Source of the DNA: an uncultured Oscillospiraceae bacterium
Lineage (GTDB): Bacteria > Bacillota > Clostridia > Oscillospirales > Oscillospiraceae
Reading direction: 5' to 3'
DNA: 64,000 nucleotides
NCBI GenBank assembly: GCA_944387035.1
Contig: CALXDJ010000011.1
Coordinates: 1 to 64,000 of the forward strand
Under the pieces are notes generated by a model, which saw only the letters and a program-made list of their open reading frames with translations, searched no databases and was not told the origin of the DNA. Made by a program: the position numbers and the translations under genes. Below are positions 1-10,332 of the stretch, one piece after another; positions within the stretch are counted from its first letter, which is position 1, and the number at the start of each line of letters is the position of its first letter.

Positions 1-252
1 TCCAGCGAGTCCACTGGCTCCAGCGAGTCCACCGGCTCCAGCGAGTCCACCGGCTCCAGCGAGTCCACCGGCTCCAGCGAGTCCACCGGCTCCAGCGAGT
101 CTACCGGCTCCAGCGAGTCTACTGGCTCCAGCGAGTCCACCGGCTCCAGCGAGTCCACCGGCTCCAGCGAGTCCACTGGCTCCAGCGAGTCCACCGGCTC
201 CAGCGAGTCCACCGGCTCCAGCGAGTCCACCGGCTCCAGTGAGTCCACTGGT
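1..252 (+). repeat. 18-bp tandem repeat encoding SSESTG, 14 visible copies
   Basis: Fourteen consecutive 18-bp units (TCC AGC GAG TCC ACC GGC with third-position variants such as ACT, TCT, AGT) start at the window edge, so the array is longer. The unit is a whole number of codons, so copy changes keep frame. It encodes a Ser-rich stalk, a plausible glycosylated spacer. The near identity of copies at DNA level indicates recent expansion or slippage. Confidence 0.95.
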
Positions 253-3200
253 TCTGGTGAGCCGACTGAGCCCAGCGAGCCCACTGAGCCTGCCGATCCC
301 GTTGATCCTGTGGATCCCGGCTTCTCCGTAGATCCAGAGACTCCTGGTGAGCCGACTGAGCCCAGCGAGCCTGAACAGCCCGCGGAGTCTGGTTCTTCCG
401 GTTCTTCCTCTGCTCCTGAGGTGAGCTATGAGGCATGTACCGAGACCTGGACCGTGATCGTTCGGGAAGAAGAGCCCATGCTCACCGGCGAAGCGGAGTA
501 TCAGGGCGTCAAGGTGACGGTCAATGTGCCTCAGGGCGCCTTTGAAACGGTCCCCGAGCTGGTGATTCTCCCGGTGGTGCCCGAAGAGGAGCAGGAGCCC
601 TCTCTGGCCACGATGCTCCTGGATGCCATTACCGGTACCGAGGAGCCCCAGGTGGCGGAAGCAACCCTGGAAGAGGTCAGCGAGTTGCTGGTAGAAAAGG
701 ATGAAGTGACCGAAGAGACTCCGATGGTGGCCTTCGACATCACCTTCTATACTGTAGATGAGGAGACCGGCACCCGTACTGAAGTCCCGCCGATGCTTCC
801 CATCGATGTGGAGTTCTCGGTAGCCGGCTCTGAGCTGGACCAGGAGGACACCGAGCTGCAGGTCTACCATGTGGACAGCGACGTGACGGATGCAACTGCC
901 GTAGACACCGAGGTGGAAGATGAAACCGTTGCCAAGGTGGCTGCGGAGGAGTTCTCCATCTATGCCATCGTTGCGGCTAAGCCTGTTCAGCCCAATGCAT
1001 ATACTGTTCAGATCAATGAAGCCCTGACTCTGATGAATTACTATCAGGGAACGGAAAGGAGTGATCTCCGGGCAGGTGACTGGTCTGTCAAGGCTACGGT
1101 GGATGAAAATAACCAGAACCCCGGCACGGACGGCGCCTGGACCATTCAGCCGGCCAATCCCCGCAATACCAATTCGATTGAGATCCTGTTCCGGGAGCCG
1201 GGTACGTATGAGGTAACCTGCCGCTTCCTGCTGGATGAGAATGCAGTGGACGAAGAGCAGCGGTATAAGACCAACACCTTCATCGTCTCGGTGGAGGAAG
1301 GCGCGTACTATGCTGACGATGTTTACGTGGAAGTACAGTTCCGGAACATCGCGGAAAAGAGTGCGGAAAATCCCCTGCAGGGTGTAGCCGATTCCGGACT
1401 GTTCCGTGTCAATCTCTCCGGCGACAAGGAAGCTGATCTGGAAGGCGATCCTGCCGATCGGGAGCTCTATACACTGACCCAGAAGTGGCTGTATGGTTGG
1501 CTGGAACGTTATGGAGTGAACGTAGAGGGCTCCGGTGCCCGTTTGAGTGGTAGGGATGGCCATGACTATGTGTTTTATGGAACCTCCCTGGACGGCGAAG
1601 ATGTTTCCCTCCGGGTTGGCCAGAATGAGAGCGGAGAGGGAAAGCAGACCCTGATCCATGAGAACAACGGATATCCGGTGAGCCGTGAGAACCCCATTGT
1701 TCTGCAGGTGTACTACCAGTCCACTGCTAATAAGAGCATGGATATCTCGCTCTACGATTATGACTTTTACAGTAACAACCCCACTGGAGGAATCAACAGC
1801 AACTTCAACTATGCGGACAAAAGGACCACCAATAACCGTTTTTCCATCGGCGATAACAATGCGCCGTATCAGATGACCAATGGGGAATGTCCTGGCCGCA
1901 GGCAGAACTCGGCCGGCAGATACGTCAGTATCAACAGTTGGTCCCAGGCCGATGACGATCATGTAATTCAGGGAATGGTCTCCGGGCTGGATTCCAACGG
2001 CGATCCCATTTTTGCAGATGGCATTCAGGCGCCTCAGCTGTTCAATAACGTTTATCAGGTAGGCAAGGGTACGCAAAAGAATGATAAGCTCCCCTTCCAG
2101 TGGATGGACATTGATACCTATCATTATGGCCCCAACAGTGGAAAGGGCTATGAGGATGGGAAGTTCCTGCCGTTGGGCAGCGGCAACTTCTACTTCGGCA
2201 TGCGTCTGGAAGCCACCTTCCAGGTGCCGAAGAACTATGACCGTCCTTTGACCTACTCTTTCTCCGGCGATGACGACCTGTGGGTATTCATCGACGGGAA
2301 GCTGGTATTGGATATCGGCGGCAAGCATGCGGCACTCCAGGGCGAGGTGGACCTGGAAACCGGCAAGGCCGTGGTGCATGTGGGATCGGGCGGCAGAGAG
2401 GACGTTGTAACCCACTATGACGTGCCCAACCTGCGGGACGGCCAGGAGCACCGGATTACCATTTTGTATCTGGAGCGCGGTGCCAATGAGTCCAACTGCG
2501 AGATGACCATCCGGCTGCCCAACCTGACGCCGCTGGCCAGCGATGTGATCCCGGTGAATCAGCCGTGGCCTGTGATTGACAAGACCGTCAGCGCCACAGT
2601 GCAGAATCCGGACTATCAGGACGCCAACAACGAAGCGGCAGCCGTGGAGGTTGAGGCGGGTGCGCGGTTTGCGTATCAGATCAAGGTGGAAAACCTGGGC
2701 GGACTTCCGGCTAAGGATGTGGTGGTAACCGACGTTCTCCCGGTAGGCGTTACGGTGGATTCCACCGGAAACTGGTATAGTGCAACCGGAACTGTATCTT
2801 ACGATTCGCAGACCCGTACCATTACCTGGCACGTGCCGACTCTGGATGCCAAGCAGGGTAGCCAGGCCGCGGATTCCGAGACCCTGACGGTGTACGCCAC
2901 GGCGCCCTCTCCCGCGCGGACGACGACGTATGAGAACACCGCTTCCATTTCCGGTACGGAAAAGTCTGACGAGGCATGGATCAAGGTGATTCCCTCCACG
3001 CAGGACCTGACATTCTACAAAGAGTGGGTCAATTATGCTGCGGGCAGCCGGTCCATCAGCATTACCGTCACCAACGGAACGGATACCTATACGGGAACCG
3101 GTCTGACCGTGGGAGGAGACTACACGCTCAGTGGATCCTCCGGTGCGGAGGTCAAGGCTTCTGTGACGGCGGACAACGGGGACAACGGTAAGTGGAAGGT

Positions 3201-6200
3201 GCAGGTTACCGGTCTGCCTGCCAACGGCACGTATACCGTTACCGAGACTGCGGTGAACGGCCATGCCTTTGTGGCAGGAAATCAGGTGGATGTGGATACC
3301 AATGGCGATTTCGTCAATGATACCCGGTGGGTGCGCAGCAGTGCCACCGTGCAGGATGGCGGGACCTTTACCAATACCCGCTGGACCCTGGTCAACACCG
3401 TCAGCGGTGACGATCTGACCCTGAACATCCATAAGACCGACAGCAAGTCCGGCGCAGATCTGTCCGGTGCGGTATTCCAGGTGTACAAGGGAATGGTTGC
3501 TCCCGGCAATGCAGTGGGAGCTTCTGCCACGACCGATGCCCAAGGCAATGCCACCATTACACTGGATGCAGAAGAGCTGGAAACCGGCACCTATGTGCTC
3601 TATGAGGAAAAAACACCCAGCAGCGCTTATACGGAACATGTGCGTGAGACCTTTACCATTACGGTGAGCGCGCAGACCGGTGAATCTGTTTCCAATGACC
3701 AGCACACCATCACGACCAATACCCACTACACCGCGACGGTCGATGGTTCTGCGACCAAGTCCTTTGAGCTGACCAATACCCACAGCACGGGAACCCTGAC
3801 CATTGAAAAGCGGATCTACATCGACGATAAAAGCAAGATCCCCGATGAGACGGTCATTTTCTACGGCAGCAGCGATAACGAGAAGGTTACGTTTGCAAAG
3901 AGTGAATTTGTTGAGCATGTGGACGGCGGCTACTATGTGGCCAGCAAGCAGATTTTCGGCCTGAACACCGGCAGCTACACCATTTCTGAGACCCGCCCCA
4001 CGGTCACCGGCTACGATGGCCAGACCGGGATCAACGGCGGCACGCTCAGCAGTAATGAAACTGTCTCCGGTACCGTCCAGCTGGGAACCGACGGCACCAC
4101 TGTGAAGGTGGAAAACCACTACGAGCGCACCACCCACGAGCTCACTGTCAGGAAGAACGTGGATTGGACGAGCGAGAGCCAGGCTCCCGATGCGCGGGAT
4201 ACCTACACCGTGCAGGTGACGATCGGCAACGGCGGAACTGCACAGACGGTTACCGGGTTGACGGTGGATAACGCCGGCGCCTTGAACGCCACCTATGTGT
4301 TCACAACACTGAAGGATGACGACAAGGCTACTGTGCAGAATGTCCCCTATGGTGTGGAATATGAAGTGAAAGAGACGGCTGTTACCAACAATGGCGACGG
4401 CGCCTACAGCACTCCGACGTATACCAATGACACCGGCACCATGGGAACGTCCAATGTGGCTGTCACCGTGACGAACCCTTACTTCCTGTCCGAGACCACC
4501 ACGTTTACTGTGAGCAAGGATTGGAAGGAATGGGATCAGGCAGCGGGCACAGCAAATACCACCGACAAGCGTGCCGACAGCATCACCGTGGGCCTGTATG
4601 TGGGCAATGCCCTGGTCCAGGGTACAGAGAAGACTCTGACTGCTGCGGACAGCTGGACCACGACCTACACCGTGCCCCAGTACAACGCGGACGGCACGGA
4701 GATTTCCTACAGCCTGCGTGAGACCAAGATCAACGGCACGTCCTTTGATGACAATGACCGCGTGGTGGTCTACGGTGGAGAGACGACTGCTTCCGGAGAA
4801 AAGGAAGTGGAGGGCTACTGGACCAGCCAGGTCAGCGGCATGACCATCACCAATACCTATTTCCCTGCCGAGGATATCAGTGATACCCAGTTCCATGTCA
4901 AGAAGGTCAGCGCTGCTGACGAGGATACCGTGCTGGAGGGTGTCGTGTTCACCCTGAGCGGTCCCGGCGGAACGCAGGAGCGGACCACAAACGCCAGCGG
5001 CATGGCGACCTTCTCCAACCTGGTACCCGGTGAGTACACACTCACGGAGAAGAGCACCATTTCCGGCTATGCATTGAATGAGACGGAATGGACCTTCACA
5101 GTGTCTGATGACGGTACCCTGACGGATGTGAAGGCTCCCGGTGAGGCCGGCAACAGCGGCAACCTCTTCCAGAACTTCTGGGATTGGATCGTCAGCAGTG
5201 TTTCCGGTGCTCAAAAGAGCTATGACTCTGAGAGCAAGACCCTGACCGTCGAGAATACCCCCATTGTTACCGGCCTGACCAAGAAGGTCTGGACGGAGCA
5301 GTACACCGCACCCAGCTTTAACGCCGGTGCCTATACCGATCCTAACAAGTGGGCAGATTCCGCTTCCTGGACCGGTCTGGCTGCCAATACTGATTCCGTG
5401 AAGGCCCTGTTCAAGGTCACTGTTACCGGCACGGCCGGCGCCAGCTATGCTGTCAGCGATACCATGACCATTGATGGTCAGAACGTGGCCCGGTTGGTTT
5501 CCGATAACGCCAGCGGCACCATTCCCGCCAGCGGCAGTGTGGATGTGTACTATGAGGCCAAGATCCCCGTGAACTTCGGTACGGAGCAGACTTACACCAA
5601 CACCGCCACTATGGACCAACGCAGCGATTCCGCTTCGGTCACCGTAAGCAAGGTTGACTACGAGACCGGCAGCATGACCCTCAAGAAGGAATGGGACCAC
5701 GGCACAGGCAATATGGCCAACAGCGAAGCCAATAAGGCCAACCTGGATACCGTGACCTTCCAGCTCCAGCGCAAGACCAGCGGCACAGACTGGGCCAATG
5801 TTCCTGCCAGCGAGCTGACCGGCAAGGTGTCCACAAACGCTACGGTCAACACCGACGGCACTCTGACGGTGACGACCACCAACGGTACTGATGCGACTGT
5901 CACCATCAGCGGACTGCTGATGGAGGACGCGGACCTCAACGACTATACCTATCAGGTTGTGGAGACGAAGATCGCTGAAACGGCCTTCACTGACGGCAAG
6001 GTTCTGGGCTATACCCAGAATGGCCCGCAGACCGTGACCGGCGGCAGCGCCACCATTACCAATACCTATTCTCCTGCGACGATTCCTGAAACCGGTACGA
6101 CCGCCAGCTTCCAGGTCATCAAGACCGACGGCGCGGATACCAAGCTCGAGGGCGCGGTGTTTACCCTGAAGAAGGACGGCGCGGCGGCAGGGACCCGGCA

Positions 6201-9030
6201 GACGACGGGTACCAATGGCACGGCCACGTTCTCCGGTCTCACGGAAGGCACCTACACTCTGGAAGAGACGACGCCTCCCGCCGGCTATGCCAAGAGCAAC
6301 AGCACCTGGACCATCGTGGTGGAATCTGAAGATACCTACACCCACAATGCCAACGGTTCCGTCACGGTGACCACGAATCACTTCATTGCCGCGGGCGGTA
6401 TCACCGGAACCCGTGCCCCCAACCTGACGGAAAATGACTATGTGATTACCGACAAGTCCATTACCGTCTACAACACCCGGGAAACCGGCAGCTTGACCAT
6501 CACCAAGGCGCTCTCCGGCACCGGCTGGACGGCTGCGGACGATGTGATTTCTGCCAGCGGCGCAAACGCCAAGAAGTATACCTTCGTGGTTACCGCTCCT
6601 GCCGGAAGCGATCTGAGCAATGTCACGGCCGTAAAGGCTGACGGCACGGCACAGACTGTGGCGGTCAGCGACAATACCGCTACCGTTACCATCACCGGTG
6701 CGGGCAGCGTCACCCTCCGCGGACTGCCCACCAGCGCGGGTCACGGTACGTATACCGTCACCGAGCAGGGCAGCAGCGCATCCATCGATGGTTACACTCT
6801 GAAAGTTTATGACGCCGCCCAGGGTGGCACGGAGATTTCCGCCAACGGCGGGAACTATGCCCAGGCCAACCTGACTGTCGGCACCACCGACGCAGCTTCT
6901 GTGACCTTCCGCAACGACTATGCACGCAATACCGGCGCCGACATTGTCAATCCGGCTGCGCTGCAGGTCGTGAAGAAGGACCAGGACGGCAACGATTTGG
7001 CCGGCGCGGGCTTCACGGTGTACACCGACGCCAATTGCACGATTCGCAAGTATGACGAGCAGATTACTTCTGCGGACAACAACTACACGGCATCCTTTAC
7101 ATTCAGCGAAGCAGACTTTGCAACTGCGTATACCGCCTATTATCTGAAGGAATCCACGGTTCCCGCGGGCTATGACGGCGATACGACCATCTGGAAGATC
7201 ACCGGCAGCCGCTCCACCACCTTCGAGATCAGCCAGTTGGATACGGAAAACGGCAACGTCTTCCACAAGATTTACAACTGGGTCCTCTCCCTGGTGAACC
7301 GGGATACCAATGCTGCGGCGACCTATACCACCACTGAGACGGACAACGGCCTGGTGCTGACCATGACGGTCACCAACAGCAAGAAGACCAGTCCGGAAGA
7401 GGACGTGGTGCCTACGGGATTCCAGCTCCGCAAGGTCAATGAGTCCGGCGAACTCATCACCCACGACTCCGCCGTATTCACGGCATATGGCACCCAGGCG
7501 GATGCGCAGAATGAAACCAACCCCGGTCAGACCTACGCCACCGAGAATGGTGTGATCAACTTCGTGTTCGATCAGCCTGACGATGTGGGCACCTTCTACC
7601 TCAAGGAGACCCAGGCTCCCAGCGGCTACGCTGCCGGCGGCCAGATCTGGAAGGTAGAGGTCACCTCCGCCACGGATGACGACTGGTACAATGCCGCGGA
7701 GGATCTCTATCAGAAGCACACCGTCTACACGGTGACCGTGGACGACATGACCTACACCCAGGCGGATGTCCTGACTGTCACCAACACCCGGACCTACGGC
7801 TATCTCACGGTGGAAAAGACGGTGGAAGGACTGGAGAAGAATGAGACCCAGACCTACACCTTCACCGCTTCCAGCAGCGACAACGGCGATGCCGAGCATA
7901 CCCACACCTTCTCCATTACGGTCAGCGGCAATGATACCCAGGCTGCTGCGGCGATCCGGGTTCCTACCGGTACCTACACCGTGGTGGAAAACAACAAGGC
8001 TGATCTGGACATCAACCACTACAGCGGCCCTGTGGTAACGGGCGAAGGTGAAGTGGCGGTTGGCACGAACCATACCGACGCCAATCCCGCCAAGATTACC
8101 ATTACCAACACCTACAAGTATGATCCTCAGATTCCGGAGACCGGTACTGTGACCGGGTCCAAGATCTGGAACGACGGCAACGATGCCGACGGCCTGCGGC
8201 CCGACAGCATCCGGGTCCAGCTGCTCTACAACGGCCAGGCGCTGGATGAGCAGGATGTCACCAGCGGTGAGTTCACCTTCGAGTATGACGCTTACCTCTA
8301 TGATGACCGCAGCCTCTTCTCCGTCAAGGAGATTGGTTACACGATGGACGGTGTGTACACCGCGTTCCAGAGTGATGACGAAGGCGTGCCCGGCTATGAC
8401 CGTCCCGCCTACGAGGGATTCGACATTACCAATACCCGTGCCTACGAGACGGTGACGGTTAATGTGGAGAAGACCTGGCGCGACAGCGGCGAACAGCCCA
8501 TCACCCTGCGGCTGCTGGCCAACGGTCAGGAAGTGGACAGCATCGTTCTGGACGGTGAAGTGGATCAGACCGAGACGGAGTCTTGGAAGGCCAGCTTCGG
8601 CGAGCTGCCCAAGAATGCCAACGGCGAACCCATTGATTACACGGTAACGGAGGATGCTTTGGGCGGCCGGTGGCGCTCCAACATCGCCGAGTTCGTGGAT
8701 GGAGACACGTACCTGTTCTATGTTTCCAACTGGCGCAGCAACGGCGGCGGCGGAGACGGAGACGACGGCGACGAGACGGATATTCCCGATGAGAATACCC
8801 CGACCACGGATCTGCCGGACGAAGGCACCGACATCCCCGATGAGGAGACTCCCACTACCGACCTGCCGGATGAAGGCACCGATATCCCCGATGAGGAAAC
8901 CCCGCTTGCAGACGTTCCCGCTACCGGCGACAATCTGATCGCTTGGATTCTGGCGGCTGGCGTCTCCGGGTTGGGTCTGGTTTGGCTGGCACTTTCCGGC
9001 AAGAAGCGCAAGAACGAAGAGCAGGAATAA
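1..9030 (+). CDS. Giant LPXTG-type cell-wall adhesin, C-terminal part (5' end outside window)
   Basis: Frame 1 is open from the first base, so this is the last 3009 residues of a protein whose start lies upstream; the GTG at 310 is an internal valine. Order: 14 SSESTG hexapeptides (nt 1-252); a Pro/Glu-rich linker (to about 420); a region with no recognised fold; a fibro-slime/PA14-like domain (about 1790-2520, with SFSGDDDLWVFIDG); a DUF11-like domain (about 2570-2960); then roughly a dozen Cna-B/SpaA-type beta domains (about 3000-8740), each starting with a strand such as LTLNIHKTD or TFTVSKDW and ending near TNTY. A 17-residue Asp/Glu/Pro repeat precedes the sorting motif VPATGD (8914-8931), a hydrophobic helix and a KKRK tail. 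Expected to be covalently anchored to peptidoglycan by the adjacent class B sortase. Cna-B domains commonly form isopeptide bonds; their ligand here is unknown. Confidence 0.93.
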   Translation, partial: SSESTGSSESTGSSESTGSSESTGSSESTGSSESTGSSESTGSSESTGSSESTGSSESTGSSESTGSSESTGSSESTGSSESTGSGEPTEPSEPTEPADPVDPVDPGFSVDPETPGEPTEPSEPEQPAESGSSGSSSAPEVSYEACTETWTVIVREEEPMLTGEAEYQGVKVTVNVPQGAFETVPELVILPVVPEEEQEPSLATMLLDAITGTEEPQVAEATLEEVSELLVEKDEVTEETPMVAFDITFYTVDEETGTRTEVPPMLPIDVEFSVAGSELDQEDTELQVYHVDSDVTDATAVDTEVEDETVAKVAAEEFSIYAIVAAKPVQPNAYTVQINEALTLMNYYQGTERSDLRAGDWSVKATVDENNQNPGTDGAWTIQPANPRNTNSIEILFREPGTYEVTCRFLLDENAVDEEQRYKTNTFIVSVEEGAYYADDVYVEVQFRNIAEKSAENPLQGVADSGLFRVNLSGDKEADLEGDPADRELYTLTQKWLYGWLERYGVNVEGSGARLSGRDGHDYVFYGTSLDGEDVSLRVGQNESGEGKQTLIHENNGYPVSRENPIVLQVYYQSTANKSMDISLYDYDFYSNNPTGGINSNFNYADKRTTNNRFSIGDNNAPYQMTNGECPGRRQNSAGRYVSINSWSQADDDHVIQGMVSGLDSNGDPIFADGIQAPQLFNNVYQVGKGTQKNDKLPFQWMDIDTYHYGPNSGKGYEDGKFLPLGSGNFYFGMRLEATFQVPKNYDRPLTYSFSGDDDLWVFIDGKLVLDIGGKHAALQGEVDLETGKAVVHVGSGGREDVVTHYDVPNLRDGQEHRITILYLERGANESNCEMTIRLPNLTPLASDVIPVNQPWPVIDKTVSATVQNPDYQDANNEAAAVEVEAGARFAYQIKVENLGGLPAKDVVVTDVLPVGVTVDSTGNWYSATGTVSYDSQTRTITWHVPTLDAKQGSQAADSETLTVYATAPSPARTTTYENTASISGTEKSDEAWIKVIPSTQDLTFYKEWVNYAAGSRSISITVTNGTDTYTGTGLTVGGDYTLSGSSGAEVKASVTADNGDNGKWKVQVTGLPANGTYTVTETAVNGHAFVAGNQVDVDTNGDFVNDTRWVRSSATVQDGGTFTNTRWTLVNTVSGDDLTLNIHKTDSKSGADLSGAVFQVYKGMVAPGNAVGASATTDAQGNATITLDAEELETGTYVLYEEKTPSSAYTEHVRETFTITVSAQTGESVSNDQHTITTNTHYTATVDGSATKSFELTNTHSTGTLTIEKRIYIDDKSKIPDETVIFYGSSDNEKVTFAKSEFVEHVDGGYYVASKQIFGLNTGSYTISETRPTVTGYDGQTGINGGTLSSNETVSGTVQLGTDGTTVKVENHYERTTHELTVRKNVDWTSESQAPDARDTYTVQVTIGNGGTAQTVTGLTVDNAGALNATYVFTTLKDDDKATVQNVPYGVEYEVKETAVTNNGDGAYSTPTYTNDTGTMGTSNVAVTVTNPYFLSETTTFTVSKDWKEWDQAAGTANTTDKRADSITVGLYVGNALVQGTEKTLTAADSWTTTYTVPQYNADGTEISYSLRETKINGTSFDDNDRVVVYGGETTASGEKEVEGYWTSQVSGMTITNTYFPAEDISDTQFHVKKVSAADEDTVLEGVVFTLSGPGGTQERTTNASGMATFSNLVPGEYTLTEKSTISGYALNETEWTFTVSDDGTLTDVKAPGEAGNSGNLFQNFWDWIVSSVSGAQKSYDSESKTLTVENTPIVTGLTKKVWTEQYTAPSFNAGAYTDPNKWADSASWTGLAANTDSVKALFKVTVTGTAGASYAVSDTMTIDGQNVARLVSDNASGTIPASGSVDVYYEAKIPVNFGTEQTYTNTATMDQRSDSASVTVSKVDYETGSMTLKKEWDHGTGNMANSEANKANLDTVTFQLQRKTSGTDWANVPASELTGKVSTNATVNTDGTLTVTTTNGTDATVTISGLLMEDADLNDYTYQVVETKIAETAFTDGKVLGYTQNGPQTVTGGSATITNTYSPATIPETGTTASFQVIKTDGADTKLEGAVFTLKKDGAAAGTRQTTGTNGTATFSGLTEGTYTLEETTPPAGYAKSNSTWTIVVESEDTYTHNANGSVTVTTNHFIAAGGITGTRAPNLTENDYVITDKSITVYNTRETGSLTITKALSGTGWTAADDVISASGANAKKYTFVVTAPAGSDLSNVTAVKADGTAQTVAVSDNTATVTITGAGSVTLRGLPTSAGHGTYTVTEQGSSASIDGYTLKVYDAAQGGTEISANGGNYAQANLTVGTTDAASVTFRNDYARNTGADIVNPAALQVVKKDQDGNDLAGAGFTVYTDANCTIRKYDEQITSADNNYTASFTFSEADFATAYTAYYLKESTVPAGYDGDTTIWKITGSRSTTFEISQLDTENGNVFHKIYNWVLSLVNRDTNAAATYTTTETDNGLVLTMTVTNSKKTSPEEDVVPTGFQLRKVNESGELITHDSAVFTAYGTQADAQNETNPGQTYATENGVINFVFDQPDDVGTFYLKETQAPSGYAAGGQIWKVEVTSATDDDWYNAAEDLYQKHTVYTVTVDDMTYTQADVLTVTNTRTYGYLTVEKTVEGLEKNETQTYTFTASSSDNGDAEHTHTFSITVSGNDTQAAAAIRVPTGTYTVVENNKADLDINHYSGPVVTGEGEVAVGTNHTDANPAKITITNTYKYDPQIPETGTVTGSKIWNDGNDADGLRPDSIRVQLLYNGQALDEQDVTSGEFTFEYDAYLYDDRSLFSVKEIGYTMDGVYTAFQSDDEGVPGYDRPAYEGFDITNTRAYETVTVNVEKTWRDSGEQPITLRLLANGQEVDSIVLDGEVDQTETESWKASFGELPKNANGEPIDYTVTEDALGGRWRSNIAEFVDGDTYLFYVSNWRSNGGGGDGDDGDETDIPDENTPTTDLPDEGTDIPDEETPTTDLPDEGTDIPDEETPLADVPATGDNLIAWILAAGVSGLGLVWLALSGKKRKNEEQE
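8779..8928 (+). repeat. 51-bp tandem repeat (17-residue acidic Pro-rich unit) before the sorting signal
   Basis: Two full 51-bp units (8779-8829 and 8830-8880) and a partial third encode DIPDE(N/E)TPTTDLPDEGT. The stretch likely spans the cell wall between the last folded domain and the VPATG motif. Confidence 0.85.
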
Positions 9031-9067
9031 CACTTCGGATCTCCCTGTGAAATTCCTGTACGGTTGA

Positions 9068-9100
9068 GAGAAGGCCCGGACTTGTGGTCCGGGCCTTCTC
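9068..9100 (+). terminator. Hairpin between adhesin and sortase genes
   Basis: A perfect 13-bp stem (9068-9080 with 9088-9100) and a 7-base loop begin 37 bases after the adhesin stop. No clean T-run follows, so it may partly terminate or stabilise the adhesin mRNA, lowering sortase expression relative to its substrate. Confidence 0.6.
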
Positions 9101-9147
9101 CACTCCGGATGGCGTAATTCCTTCGGAGAACAAAAGGAGGACATGTT

Positions 9148-10254
9148 GTGAAAAAGAAGCTCCGGATTTTGGTAATGCTGGTGTTGGCAGCGGTGTTTAT
9201 AGGCAGCCTCACGATGGTGATTCTCCGCAGTCTGGATTACCGCCGGGGTGAGGAAGCCTATGCAGAGGCGGAGTCTCTGGTTCAGCTGCCGGATCTGAGC
9301 GGTTTGGAAATTCCGGAGCCGGCGGAGCCAACCGATGAGCCGGAACAGGAGGTTTATATCGACCCCTATGCCGATGCTCTGCGCAGCATGGACTTTACTG
9401 CCCTGCGGGAAGTCAATGATGACGTGCTGGGATGGATTCTGATTCCCAATACGGTCATTTCCTATCCGTTGCTGCAGGGGGAGGATAACCAGTACTATCT
9501 GACCCATACCTGGAAAAAATGGACCAGTGCCGTGGGTGCAATTTTCATGGACAGCCAGAATAACCCGGATTTGACGGACTTCAATACCATTGTCTATGGA
9601 CACCGGATGAATAACGGCTCCATGTTTGCTTCCTTGAAAAATTATAAGCAGCAAAGTTATTGGCAGTCCCATCCCTGTGTGTATATCACGGGGGACCATG
9701 GCAGCTACAAGTACGATATTTTTGCTGCTTATGAGGTTTCTACCCAGGGCATTACCTATCAGCTGGGCTTTTCCGGAGATGCAGACAAGCAGGAATTTCT
9801 GGATGCGTGCATGGCGCAGTCGGTGATTGACACGGGAATTGTCCCGACCGTGCATGACCGGATTTTGACCTTGTCCACTTGCACCGGCAACGGGCACGCC
9901 ACCCGTTGGGTAGTGCAGGCAGTGCTGCGCTGTGAAGCTCCGGCAGAGCCTCAGCCGGAGGAAACCCTTCCGGCGGATTCTCAGAGTGCGCAAACGGCGC
10001 CGGTAGAGACTGTGCCGGAAGAAACGGCCCCAGAAGAGGGGGCGGAGAATGCGGCGGCAGATTCTGCTCTGCAGACGACGGATGAGCAGCAATCCCCGGA
10101 ATCTGCGGCTTCGGAAGAAGCGGAGCCGCAGAGTGAAGCGGAGTCCACAGCTCCACAAACACAGCAACAGGAAGATTTACAGGAGGAACCGGTGACTTCT
10201 GCTGAGGAGCCTGTATCCTCCCAAACCCCGCAGGAGGGAACGGAGAATCCCTGA
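9148..10254 (+). CDS. srtB: Class B sortase with acidic C-terminal extension
   Basis: Membrane-anchored transpeptidase that would cleave and attach the upstream adhesin. A hydrophobic segment (about residues 6-26) anchors it. The SrtB core has the DVLGWI and YPLLQG motifs, catalytic His152 in YGHRM, Cys245 in TLSTC and Arg253. The start is GTG at 9148, 7 bases after AGGAGG (9135-9140); a nearer ATG at 9143 is out of frame. Residues from about 263 to 368 form a low-complexity Glu/Pro/Ala/Gln tail absent from ordinary SrtB enzymes (about 220-260 residues). Clostridioides SrtB accepts (S/P)PXTG rather than NPQTN, so a VPATG substrate next door is plausible. Confidence 0.93.
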   Translation: MKKKLRILVMLVLAAVFIGSLTMVILRSLDYRRGEEAYAEAESLVQLPDLSGLEIPEPAEPTDEPEQEVYIDPYADALRSMDFTALREVNDDVLGWILIPNTVISYPLLQGEDNQYYLTHTWKKWTSAVGAIFMDSQNNPDLTDFNTIVYGHRMNNGSMFASLKNYKQQSYWQSHPCVYITGDHGSYKYDIFAAYEVSTQGITYQLGFSGDADKQEFLDACMAQSVIDTGIVPTVHDRILTLSTCTGNGHATRWVVQAVLRCEAPAEPQPEETLPADSQSAQTAPVETVPEETAPEEGAENAAADSALQTTDEQQSPESAASEEAEPQSEAESTAPQTQQQEDLQEEPVTSAEEPVSSQTPQEGTENP

Positions 10255-10269
10255 GTTCCATCATAAGAC

Positions 10270-10306
10270 GGCCACGGCGCAATGCTGCGCTGTGGCCGCC
10301 TTGTTT
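10270..10306 (+). terminator. Terminator after sortase gene
   Basis: 12-bp stem (10270-10281 with 10286-10297, one G-T pair) followed by GCC TTGTTT. The T-rich end overlaps the first half of the candidate BirA box. Confidence 0.75.
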
Positions 10307-10332
10307 ACAAATCCGGAGGGAATGGTTTACAG
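10301..10332 (+). promoter_or_regulatory. Candidate BirA operator upstream of birA (autoregulation)
   Basis: TTGTTTACA (10301-10309), a 14-bp spacer and GGTTTACAG (10324-10332) match 14 of 18 positions of the BirA box TTGTTAACC / GGTTAACAA, with the same spacer as the better bioY operator at 46256-46287. The second half-site contains the -35 hexamer of the birA promoter, as in bioY. Confidence 0.5.

Noticed and set aside
1-252. CRISPR-like array
   Set aside because: The 18-bp units are adjacent without spacers and form a codon-periodic coding repeat.
119-436. Antisense open frame of repeated RWTRWSRWT units
   Set aside because: It is the complement of the SSESTG repeat; the repeat composition removes stops, there is no ribosome site, and the plus frame is clearly the adhesin.
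6082-8145. Internal IPETG motifs as sorting signals
   Set aside because: Neither is followed by a hydrophobic helix and positive tail; only VPATGD at the C terminus is.
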